A stretch of 64,000 nt of DNA. Origin: Alkalibacterium kapii. GTDB lineage: Bacteria; Bacillota; Bacilli; Lactobacillales; Carnobacteriaceae_A. The notes below the pieces were generated by a model. It did not search any database. It was given only the letters and a program-made list of their open reading frames with translations, and had not been told where the DNA came from. Made by a program: the position numbers and the translations under genes. Below, piece by piece: positions 1 to 6,814 of this stretch. The stretch spans positions 1 to 64,000 of the forward strand of contig NZ_BJUY01000008.1 in NCBI RefSeq assembly GCF_007988865.1, in the 5' to 3' direction. Position 1 is the stretch's first letter; every line of letters begins with the position of its first letter.

Positions 1-208
1 GTGAGAGGTTCGGCGTGAACGAGTTGAAAAAGAGTTAGGAAGAGCCGAAGATGTGAGAGGTTTGGCAGGAAAAAGATGAGAACGAACTAGAAAGAGCCGA
101 AGATGTGAGAGGTTCGGCGTGAAAAAGATGAAAACGAGTTAGGAAGAGCCGAAGGTGTGAGAGGTTCGGCGCGAAAAAGATGGGAAAGAGCTAGAAAGAG
201 CCGAAGGT
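1..208. repeat. 52-bp tandem repeat array with internal inverted repeat (about 4 units)
   Basis: Four consecutive units begin GTGAGAGGTT(C/T)GGC; boundaries fall near 1, 53, 105 and 157, a period of 52 bp. The array may continue left of the window. GCCGAA at the end of one unit and TTCGGC (or TTTGGC) at the start of the next form an inverted repeat around an 11-nt loop. Units differ at a few positions, mostly in the purine-rich middle. No open reading frame runs through it. Two other intergenic arrays in the window share the period but not the sequence. Confidence 0.9.
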
Positions 209-445
209 AGCACAGTTCGATAAATTAGAGCGTTAGTGAGTTATAGTTACAGAGAAAAAATAAATATTTAAAGCAAAAAACTTTATCACACAATACTCAA
301 ACTTCCTTCAAAAAGCTTAATAATACGATAAAAAAATAGAATATGGTAGAATTGTATCATGATAAAATTAATCAAAAGACATAAAAATGTCATGATTGAT
401 GAGTAGAATAGACAATGTAAATAAGTTTATTGGGGGAAAGAAATC
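209..445 (+). promoter_or_regulatory. Upstream region of htrA with probable promoter
   Basis: An AT-rich stretch between the repeat array and htrA. A TGGTAGAAT motif near 341-349 resembles an extended -10 element. A small GACAT/ATGTC hairpin lies further down near 379-393. A good Shine-Dalgarno (TGGGGGAAAG) precedes the htrA start. No further gene is visible. Confidence 0.4.
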
Positions 446-1633
446 ATGAAAAGTAAATTATATAAAATGATGTTAGCATTAAGTTTATCAGGTGCTGTCT
501 TAGCGGGATGTGATACAAGCGATCCTGACTCCGGCGCAGATAATGAAGAAACAGTGGAAGACACGCCTACTGAAGAAGGAGATGTCCAAATCTCTGAAGT
601 ACGCGTCGATGTCACCTCTGACATTACCGATGCAGTTCAAGAGGCAGATGAAGCAGTCGTATCCATCATAAACATGCAGCGTGTTGGGCAGAACCCATAC
701 GGCTGGTATGAGGGCTCACAAGCGAGCGATGAGGATAAACTGCAGCAGGTGGGCACAGGTAGTGGTGCTGTTTACAAAGTTGATGGTGACACAGCTTACG
801 TCTTCACCAACAATCATGTGGTTGACGGTTCAGACGCTATTGAAGTCTTATTTAAAGATGGTTCACGTGTTGAAGCATCCATAGTGGGAGCAGACTTGTG
901 GACAGATCTGGCAGTGTTATCGATAGATTCAGAAGCAGTATCTGCTACAGCTGAATTCGGCGATTCAGAAAATCTAACTGTTGGCGAGCCGGCTATTGCC
1001 ATAGGATCACCTCTTGGAACTAACTTTGCATCATCAGTAACGTCAGGTATCATCTCAGCAACGGGTAGAACCGTCCCCGTCGACACCAATATGGACGGAG
1101 AAAACGATTGGGAAATGACCGCTATCCAAACCGATGCAGCCATTAACCCGGGTAACTCAGGTGGACCGCTGATCAATATTGCTGGACAAGTTGTCGGAAT
1201 CAACTCAATGAAGATTTCTTCTTCAACTATCGAAGGTATGGGCTTTGCCATACCAAGTAATGATGCTTTGGATATCATCAATCAGCTTGAACAAAATGGT
1301 GAAGTCGTTAGACCTGTCATTGGTGTAGCAATGGTCGACTTGTCTCTCGTTTCGCCTCAACAGCAAGATGCTATATTGAATCTTCCAGACGATGTTAAAG
1401 GCGGTGTGGTGATTGCAGAAGTACAGCCAGATAGTTCAGCAGCTGAAGCTGGATTAGAAACAAATGATGTCATCGTCTCATTCAATGGTGAGGAAGTAGC
1501 TAATGGTATCGAACTGAGACAGGAAATTTATGATACCGAAATCGGGGATGAAGTAGAGATTGAATATTACCGAGATGGCGAACTACAGACTGCAACACTT
1601 ACGATGCGCAGTACAGCAGAACAGACATTGTAA
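446..1633 (+). CDS. htrA: HtrA/DegP-family serine protease with lipoprotein signal
   Basis: Surface-associated quality-control protease degrading misfolded exported proteins. The trypsin-like domain (about residues 60-285) carries the triad His124 (TNNHVVDG), Asp154 (TDLAVL) and Ser238 (GNSGGPL). One PDZ domain follows (about 290-385). The N-terminus is unusual: instead of the transmembrane anchor common in Firmicutes HtrA, it reads as a lipoprotein signal with lipobox LAGC and lipidation Cys22, followed by an acidic Asp/Glu/Thr linker. The ATG is preceded by TGGGGGAAAG. htrA next to rlmH is the arrangement known in Bacillus and Listeria near the walRK operon. A rho-independent terminator follows. 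The family call is firm; the lipid anchor is inferred. Confidence 0.95.
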   Translation: MKSKLYKMMLALSLSGAVLAGCDTSDPDSGADNEETVEDTPTEEGDVQISEVRVDVTSDITDAVQEADEAVVSIINMQRVGQNPYGWYEGSQASDEDKLQQVGTGSGAVYKVDGDTAYVFTNNHVVDGSDAIEVLFKDGSRVEASIVGADLWTDLAVLSIDSEAVSATAEFGDSENLTVGEPAIAIGSPLGTNFASSVTSGIISATGRTVPVDTNMDGENDWEMTAIQTDAAINPGNSGGPLINIAGQVVGINSMKISSSTIEGMGFAIPSNDALDIINQLEQNGEVVRPVIGVAMVDLSLVSPQQQDAILNLPDDVKGGVVIAEVQPDSSAAEAGLETNDVIVSFNGEEVANGIELRQEIYDTEIGDEVEIEYYRDGELQTATLTMRSTAEQTL

Positions 1634-1644
1634 ATAAATAAACA

Positions 1645-1677
1645 TGTGCACAGTCTTAAACAGGCTGTGCATTTTTT
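1645..1677 (+). terminator. Terminator of htrA
   Basis: TGCACAG and CTGTGCA form a stem around an 11-nt loop, followed by six T residues, directly after the htrA stop codon. Confidence 0.8.
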
Positions 1678-1702
1678 CATAGTATTTTTCAATTTGTTCG
1701 TA

Positions 1703-2057
1703 TGTGGATAAGTATTTTTAAAAATCGATAATACCGGGCATTTGGTGTAAAAAGTTATACACAAACGTGTTAAAAACTGTGAACAACTTTTTGGTTGTAC
1801 ATATTATAATCCACATAAACGTTATAGGTAAAGGGATATCAACATTATGAAGAAATAACATGGCGTGTGGAAAACTGTGTATAACTTTAAAAGATATTAG
1901 TTAACATTCTCGCCACTTTTCAAGCTTTCAAAACTGAAACGGGAACAAAAAACTGTGGATATGTGTATAACTTTGTGGGTAACTGTGGAAATATATTTAA
2001 TCTAGGAAAGTAATCCCCTTAAATATGCAGAAAAAACCTTGTGGAGACTGTGAATAA
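1703..2057. other. DnaA-box cluster (origin-like or DnaA-titrating region)
   Basis: Perfect matches to the DnaA box TTATNCACA or its complement lie at 1703-1711 (-), 1755-1763 (+), 1876-1884 (-), 1962-1970 (-) and 2049-2057 (-). One-mismatch boxes lie at 1778-1786, 1807-1815, 1954-1962 and 1974-1982. Weaker TGTGGAAA-type sites occur at 1866 and 1984. This fills almost all of the noncoding stretch between htrA and the MarR gene. No dnaA or dnaN gene is in view, so this could be an oriC half, a DnaA reservoir, or a regulatory cluster. Confidence 0.75.
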
Positions 2058-2169
2058 GTTTAACGGTCACGTACGAGCATATTGAAGAAAACGAAGAATA
2101 AACCTTATTCAAGGTGGTATGAACTTACCAAGTAACTTGTTATAATAATAAAAAAGAGGAGTGAGCTGA

Positions 2170-2595
2170 GTGACTAAAGACATTTTAAAATTAAATAACC
2201 AAATCTGTTTTCCTTTATATGCTGCTTCAAGACAGATCACGAAGCTCTACCGTCCATTGCTTACAAAACTGGGTTTAACTTACCCGCAGTACTTGGTCTT
2301 GCTTGTTTTATTTGAAGATGAGACAGTTACGGTCAAAGCTTTGGGAGAACGTCTGTATCTGGACTCTGGAACACTGACCCCTTTGCTTAAACGTATGGAA
2401 GAACATGGACTAGTGGAACGAAAACGCTGTAGTGAAGATGAACGCGTCGTAAAAGTAAGCCTGACCAAAAAAGGACGAGGAATTGAAAAACAGGCCGAAG
2501 CAATCCCTAATAAATTCTCTAAAGAAATACAATTAGAAACCGAAGAAGCTAAAGAACTGAAAAGATTATTAACAAAAATACTCGATCAAGTTTAA
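2170..2595 (+). CDS. MarR/OhrR-family redox-sensing repressor
   Basis: A 141-residue winged-helix regulator. It matches the OhrR subgroup: Cys13 in NQICFPLY lies where the peroxide-sensing Cys15 of Bacillus OhrR lies, and Tyr27 and Tyr38 keep the spacing of the two tyrosines that contact the sensing cysteine. A second cysteine (Cys87) sits in the wing. DNA-binding helices span about residues 50-85. It starts with GTG behind AAGAGGAG. A TATAAT at 2141-2146 and a TTAC-caa-GTAA inverted repeat just upstream could be promoter and operator. No ohr peroxidase gene is adjacent, so the target is unknown. It may be co-transcribed with rlmH, 15 nt downstream. Confidence 0.85.
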   Translation: MTKDILKLNNQICFPLYAASRQITKLYRPLLTKLGLTYPQYLVLLVLFEDETVTVKALGERLYLDSGTLTPLLKRMEEHGLVERKRCSEDERVVKVSLTKKGRGIEKQAEAIPNKFSKEIQLETEEAKELKRLLTKILDQV

Positions 2596-2610
2596 GTAGA
2601 GGAGACGATT

Positions 2611-3090
2611 ATGGACATTACTATTTTGTCAGTAGGGAAGTTGAAAGAGAAATATTTAAAAAAAGGCATTGAAGAGTACACCAAGCGTCTGGGTGCCTAT
2701 ACAAAAATAAAAGTCGTCGAAGTACCTGACGAGAAAGCACCAGAAAACCTGAGTGAAGCAGAAATGGAACAAGTAAAAGAAAAAGAAGGCGAACGGCTGC
2801 TTTCAAAAATTCCCGACCAGGCTTACGTCTTCACGTTAGCTATCCAGTCCAAAGAGCGCACCTCCGAATCCTTCTCCAAAGAAATCGAACAACTCATGAT
2901 CCACGGAAAAAGCAAACTCGTCTTCGTCATCGGCGGCTCACTAGGTCTAAGCCAAGCCGTCATGAACCGCAGCGACACCACCATCTCATTCGGAAAAATG
3001 ACCTACCCCCACCAGCTCATGCGCTTAATTTTAGTTGAACAGATTTACAGAGCATTGCGGATTATGCGGAATGAACCTTATCATAAATGA
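2611..3090 (+). CDS. rlmH: 23S rRNA (pseudouridine1915-N3)-methyltransferase RlmH
   Basis: A 159-residue SPOUT methyltransferase that methylates pseudouridine 1915 in helix 69 of 23S rRNA using S-adenosylmethionine. The knotted SAM-binding motif [10 protein letters not shown] and the conserved C-terminal tail ending [10 protein letters not shown] are present, and length is typical. A ribosome binding site (AGAGGAG) lies before ATG. The stretch of roughly 2820-3015 uses markedly C-ending codons (ATC, CTC, GTC, ACC) unlike the flanking parts of the same gene. Confidence 0.96.
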   Translation: MDITILSVGKLKEKYLKKGIEEYTKRLGAYTKIKVVEVPDEKAPENLSEAEMEQVKEKEGERLLSKIPDQAYVFTLAIQSKERTSESFSKEIEQLMIHGKSKLVFVIGGSLGLSQAVMNRSDTTISFGKMTYPHQLMRLILVEQIYRALRIMRNEPYHK

Positions 3091-3243
3091 TGGCCGGACT
3101 ATTAACATAATTGAATAAAGTAATACTATCAGTGTTATAGCATTTGTGATTTAGCTGTAACTTTTAAGAACGGGTAATTCATATCGTTGAAAATAAAAGG
3201 GAATTTTAATTACGTAGATTTTTGTTTTACTTTCTATAAAAAC

Positions 3244-3272
3244 TTGTTAAAAACTTTTAAAAGTTTTATAAT
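3244..3272 (+). promoter_or_regulatory. Promoter and palindromic operator of the toxin-antitoxin pair
   Basis: TTGTTA (-35, 3244-3249) and TATAAT (-10, 3267-3272) are separated by 17 bp. An 18-bp perfect palindrome, AAAACTTTTAAAAGTTTT (3250-3267), fills the spacer, so a bound repressor would block RNA polymerase. Antitoxins of this class usually autoregulate, which makes this the likely operator. Confidence 0.7.
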
Positions 3273-3301
3273 AGAATTAATAAAAGTGAGAGGAATGATT
3301 A

Positions 3302-3640
3302 ATGATGAGTATGGAAATGATCGGAAGTACTCCCACCACAAGTATTACTGATTTAAAAGCAAATCCTATGAATGTTATCGAAAAAAGTAAAGAGTTAAAT
3401 CATGCCGTTTATCTTTTGAATAGAAATAAACCTGTGGCTGTTGTTATGGATAAAGAAAAATATGAACAGATGACCGAATTAATAGAACGATTAGAGGATC
3501 AAGTGCTCTATGCCGAAACAGAAAAAAGATTAGAATATATAAAACGAAATCCTGATATTGAAACCTATACTGTCGAAGAAGTAATTGGTCGACCTTTAAG
3601 CGAAGTGGACTATGACCCAGAAGATGATGAGTGGGAATAA
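3302..3640 (+). CDS. Type II antitoxin, Phd/YefM family
   Basis: A 112-residue protein with the Phd/YefM N-terminal fold: a segment SITDLKANPM followed by AVYLLNRNKPVAVVMDKEKY, in which the strand-turn-strand and 'A-V-x-(L/M)' pattern of this antitoxin family is clear. The acidic C-terminal tail (ending DYDPEDDEWE) is the part expected to wrap the toxin. Shine-Dalgarno AGAGG sits 8 nt before the chosen ATG. The stop codon abuts the toxin start (TAAATG), so the two are translationally coupled. Confidence 0.88.
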   Translation: MMSMEMIGSTPTTSITDLKANPMNVIEKSKELNHAVYLLNRNKPVAVVMDKEKYEQMTELIERLEDQVLYAETEKRLEYIKRNPDIETYTVEEVIGRPLSEVDYDPEDDEWE

Positions 3641-3943
3641 ATGACATATCATATAAAATTAAATAAATTATCTAAGGAAGATTACAATAAATTAGATGGA
3701 TCACAGAAAAAACTTATAGATAAGTCTTTAAAGAAACTTGAGCTGCAGGGGATGCAAGCAGGTGAATGGTTACATGGTAGCTTATCAGATTGCAAAAAGA
3801 TCAAACATACACGAGCAGGATTGCGTGTTGTCTTTAAAGAATCGGAGAATAGTATAGAAATTATAGACATCATTACAATTGGAAAAAGATCAAATAAAGA
3901 AGTGTATAAGATTACTGAAAAACGTTTGAAAAATGATAAGTAG
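3641..3943 (+). CDS. Type II toxin, RelE/ParE superfamily
   Basis: A 100-residue basic protein immediately after the antitoxin. The RelE/ParE core is visible: an N-terminal beta strand and helices (KLSKEDYNKLDG, KLIDKSLKKLELQG), then the beta-sheet segment with basic residues in LSDCKKIKHTRAGLRVVFKE and EIIDIITIGKR. RelE members cleave mRNA on the ribosome and ParE members poison gyrase; which applies here cannot be told from sequence alone. Base composition is low-GC like the surrounding accessory stretch. Confidence 0.85.
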   Translation: MTYHIKLNKLSKEDYNKLDGSQKKLIDKSLKKLELQGMQAGEWLHGSLSDCKKIKHTRAGLRVVFKESENSIEIIDIITIGKRSNKEVYKITEKRLKNDK

Positions 3944-4057
3944 CATGGGTGTATAGACAATTTATTAAGTGTTTTCTCTATTTCACAGTAATTGAATAAA
4001 CCTTATAGTGGGTTTTTTAAATAATTAAACTGAGAAAACAGCTCCACTTAAAAAGCG

Positions 4058-4355
4058 TAAATTTAACCTTTAAGCGATAGCCATCAAGAGCTGTTACTCA
4101 GAAATAATCCGTCTTGCTGCTGGAAAGTTCTTTCAACTCCCTTGATTTATATTAAAAGTTTTACAGATTTCTGCGTTGTTTAAGAATCAATAAAAATTAC
4201 CTCCTCATGACTGAAACCATCTTCAATGCTGTATATCTTAGTTTCATAATTATAAGCGAGTTCAATTATTCCAAAAATCTTCAGAGAATTTAGAGAAATC
4301 AAAATTATTTTCAGAAAATTCGCTATGTAGAGTCATTTTAAATTTAATAATACAT
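4058..4355 (-). pseudogene. Decayed copy of the neighbouring glyoxalase gene
   Basis: The plus-strand text from GCGATAGCCATC (near 4073) onward runs parallel to the intact minus-strand glyoxalase gene at 5265-5645. Blocks matching in the same order include TTTTACAGAT(T/C)TC, GACTGAA(A/G)CC, TCATAATTATA, AATTTATTTTCAG-like text and AGAGAATTTAG/GGAGAATTCAG. Many substitutions and small indels destroy the reading frame, so no ORF survives. It is probably an old duplicate or paralogue remnant. It lies in the roughly 500-bp gap between the toxin gene and the deacetylase; the rest of that gap shows no gene. Confidence 0.75.
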
Positions 4356-4449
4356 CCATTTAGTTATTATAATATTTGAATTCAAACTTTTTTATTTATC
4401 GAAATAGCTTTCAATTATACAAAAATTGAATGAAAAAGGAGTAAAACAA

Positions 4450-5190
4450 TTGTTTACAACACTAGTCTTTCACGAAATCCGTCCAAAAGCAGAAATATCT
4501 AAGGGGCAGCGTCCTATTTGTGTAGCAGATGGGTATGAGGATTGTTTGCCGATGCCCTTATACAATAGTACGGATTATTTCCATGAATTAATGACTTATT
4601 TAAAAGGAGCAGGGTATCATTTTCTAAGTCTTGATGAAATAAAAGGCTTTTACTATAATGACCAGACGTTACCAGAAAAATCCGCTTTGATATCTTTTGA
4701 TGACTGCTATCAGTCACAGAAAAAATATGCCTATCCCATACTTAAAGAAATGGGAATTCCTGCAGTATCTTTTGTGCCATCAGGATGGGTTTTTAATAAG
4801 GAGGATGCTTACAGAGAAGAATATTCTCAAGTACTGAGTTTCAAAGAATTAGAAGAAATGTCCGATGTTTTTACCTATGCTAACCATACACATCATTTTC
4901 ATCAACGCGAAGGAATGCAGAAAAGCCGAATCATGTGGGAAACAGAAGCAACATTTGTTCAAGACTTAAAAGAATGTAATCAGTATGTGGAAGAACAGGA
5001 TGTTTTTGCTTATCCTTTTGGAATGTACGATCAGAGTAACGTTAAAACATTGGCTGATTTAAATTTCAAGTTAGCTTTTACAACTAAACCAGGATTTAAT
5101 ACTAAAAAGACACCTCCATTAGAACTTCATAGAAATATTGTAAGTGAAGGTTTACCGATAGAAAAAATTAGAGAACTGCTAGGTGAATAA
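4450..5190 (+). CDS. Polysaccharide deacetylase (NodB-type) family protein
   Basis: About 246 residues with the NodB homology signature: SFDDCY (metal-binding Asp pair, about residues 84-85), NHTHHFH (the His-x3-His metal ligands, about 145-151) and AYPFG near the C-terminus. Such enzymes remove acetyl groups from GlcNAc-containing polymers. No signal peptide or membrane segment is visible, so it is either cytoplasmic or acts on intracellular or lipid-linked substrate. I place the start at TTG 4450 because AAAGGAG lies 8 nt upstream; the longer frame from TTG 4426 would overlap this site. A TATAAT lies near 4366. Cys replaces the usual Gly in TFDDG. Confidence 0.8.
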   Translation: MFTTLVFHEIRPKAEISKGQRPICVADGYEDCLPMPLYNSTDYFHELMTYLKGAGYHFLSLDEIKGFYYNDQTLPEKSALISFDDCYQSQKKYAYPILKEMGIPAVSFVPSGWVFNKEDAYREEYSQVLSFKELEEMSDVFTYANHTHHFHQREGMQKSRIMWETEATFVQDLKECNQYVEEQDVFAYPFGMYDQSNVKTLADLNFKLAFTTKPGFNTKKTPPLELHRNIVSEGLPIEKIRELLGE

Positions 5191-5210
5191 ATAGAAGGTT
5201 GTCTGTAAAA

Positions 5211-5250
5211 AAGTGTAAGCACATTGGCAATAATCAATATGCTTACACTT
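5211..5250 (-). terminator. Terminator of the glyoxalase gene
   Basis: AAGTGTAAGCA and TGCTTACACTT form an 11-bp stem. On the minus strand it is followed by a run of T (AAAAAA at 5207-5212 on the plus strand). It may also stop transcription of the convergent deacetylase gene. Confidence 0.8.
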
Positions 5251-5264
5251 AAATTATTTGAAAT

Positions 5265-5645
5265 TTATTTCTTACGTTTTACTTCAATGCGGTAGCCATC
5301 TGGATCGGTCACAAAGAAATAACTAGGGGTGCCGCCTGATAAGCCTTTTAACTCACTTGTTTTATAATCAGAATCTTTACAGATCTCATGCATTTTTTCC
5401 AAATCATCAACGGTCACACCCAAGTGACTGAAGCCGTCTCCAATCGTATAAGGCTCGGCATCATAATTATAGGTAAGCTCGATTTGTACTGAAGAACCGG
5501 GAGAATTCAGGTAAATCAGATCAAATTTATTTTCAGGAAATTCTCTGCGGCTGGCCACTTCAAAATCAAACAGGTTTGTATAGAAGTCCAACGTCGCCTC
5601 AAGATCTCTCACGCGCAGGCAAATCTCAACTAGTTCTTGGTTCAT
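5265..5645 (-). CDS. Glyoxalase/lactoylglutathione lyase-like protein (VOC superfamily)
   Basis: A 126-residue vicinal-oxygen-chelate protein related to glyoxalase I, which isomerises the hemithioacetal of methylglyoxal. By alignment with E. coli GloA from memory, three metal ligands are kept: Glu in IELTYN, His in FSHLGV and Glu in YRIEVK. The first ligand, normally His in LHTMLRV, is Glu in VEICLRV. ATG 5645 is chosen because GGAGG lies 8 nt upstream; the longer frame starts on a TTG inside that site. A degenerate copy lies about 1.2 kb away, and gloB is at 12.6 kb. Substrate is not certain. Confidence 0.8.
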   Translation of the reverse strand: MNQELVEICLRVRDLEATLDFYTNLFDFEVASRREFPENKFDLIYLNSPGSSVQIELTYNYDAEPYTIGDGFSHLGVTVDDLEKMHEICKDSDYKTSELKGLSGGTPSYFFVTDPDGYRIEVKRKK

Positions 5646-5963
5646 AATATCATCCTCCAATTATTATACTATCTTCATTCTATCATGAATCGTCTATATA
5701 GGCATTTTTTCACTTCAGTTTTTTATCAAATTACTTCTAATAGAATATTCGATGAAAAGAATAAAAATCAGTCTATAAATATCAATAATATAAGATAATT
5801 TATTGGATGCTAATATCAATTTATTGACTAACTATGTTATTATTTTATAAAGCGCTTTAATTGGAATTACTACTAATATTTTTCTAAGTATTTTAAAAAA
5901 TTAAATGAATGTTATTATAAAAAAATGCAATAATATCAACGACTATATTGGGAGGTATTTATT
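5646..5963. other. AT-rich intergenic stretch
   Basis: About 320 bp, strongly AT-rich, between divergent genes. It must hold the promoters of the glyoxalase gene and the DUF697 gene, but no single confident -35/-10 pair stands out. No coding potential is seen. Confidence 0.4.
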
Positions 5964-6704
5964 ATGAAAAAGTTATTTAATAAAGATAAATCTCAGAAAG
6001 ATAAAAAGCCTAAAAGAATGAAAAAATCTAAAGTAGAGGATAATAATGAATATGATGTAGATCAATTAATCTTAAATGACCAAGAATCTGATGAAGAAAA
6101 AGAATTTATATCTTTCTTTAACGAAGTATTAAAAAAATTACCAAAAAAAATTTCTACTATAATTTTAAAAACTTTCGATAGTTCAAAAGCACAAGCCGAA
6201 AAAATAATGGCAAACAGTAAAGAACAATACGAGAATGTTTTTGATGAGTTTTTAGTTGGAGTTGATCAAGCGATTAAAAAAAAATGCTATTCAACTATAC
6301 ATGCTGCTACATTAACAGCAGCTATTATTGGTTGCTCTCCTATTCCGTTTTCAGATGCTCTCTTATTAGTTCCAGTACAATTAATTATGATGGGACGTTT
6401 GCATAAGATTTTCGGTCAGTCATGGTCAGAAAATTTAGGATCTGCTTTATCAAAAGAATTAATAGTAGTAGGTTTAGGTAGAAGTGCAGTTGGAAATTTA
6501 CTTAAGCTAGTTCCGGTAGTTGGAACAGTAGCTGGAGCAGCAGTAAATGGAGCTGTTGCTAGTACTATTACTGGGGCGTTAGGATGGGTAACAGTAAAGA
6601 TGTTGAATGACGGGGAAGATATATTTGATAATGTGATGTCTTTTAAAGGACAATTTAATACATTGTTCAAAATTCTTCAAAATTCAAATAAAAATAAAAA
6701 ATAA
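5964..6704 (+). CDS. DUF697-like membrane protein
   Basis: A 246-residue protein. The N-terminal 45 residues are highly charged (Lys/Asp/Glu-rich). Hydrophobic segments follow at about residues 108-140 (with PIPFSDALLLVPVQLIMMG) and about 165-205 (Gly/Ala-rich). This pattern and the IGCSPIPFSD motif match the DUF697 domain found beside or fused to dynamin-like and Era-like GTPases. No GTPase gene is adjacent here. GGGAGG precedes ATG. The gene is more AT-rich than the core genes, suggesting acquisition. Molecular role unknown. Confidence 0.7.
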   Translation: MKKLFNKDKSQKDKKPKRMKKSKVEDNNEYDVDQLILNDQESDEEKEFISFFNEVLKKLPKKISTIILKTFDSSKAQAEKIMANSKEQYENVFDEFLVGVDQAIKKKCYSTIHAATLTAAIIGCSPIPFSDALLLVPVQLIMMGRLHKIFGQSWSENLGSALSKELIVVGLGRSAVGNLLKLVPVVGTVAGAAVNGAVASTITGALGWVTVKMLNDGEDIFDNVMSFKGQFNTLFKILQNSNKNKK

Positions 6705-6814
6705 AAATACAAAATATAAAATCAAGAATAAACTCAACAGAATAATAGACTTCAGTATCCTCTGAACATGGTTTCTTCAATATAAAAACAATAAATTCTT
6801 TGATATCTGTTATA

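Noticed and set aside
814..1281. 155-codon ORF antisense to htrA
   Set aside because: Lies wholly inside the protease gene, which has complete motifs; Ser/Ala/Thr-rich shadow translation without start signals.
1703..2057. Calling this region oriC outright
   Set aside because: No dnaA or dnaN is in the window and no AT-rich unwinding element was clearly located; kept as a DnaA-box cluster.
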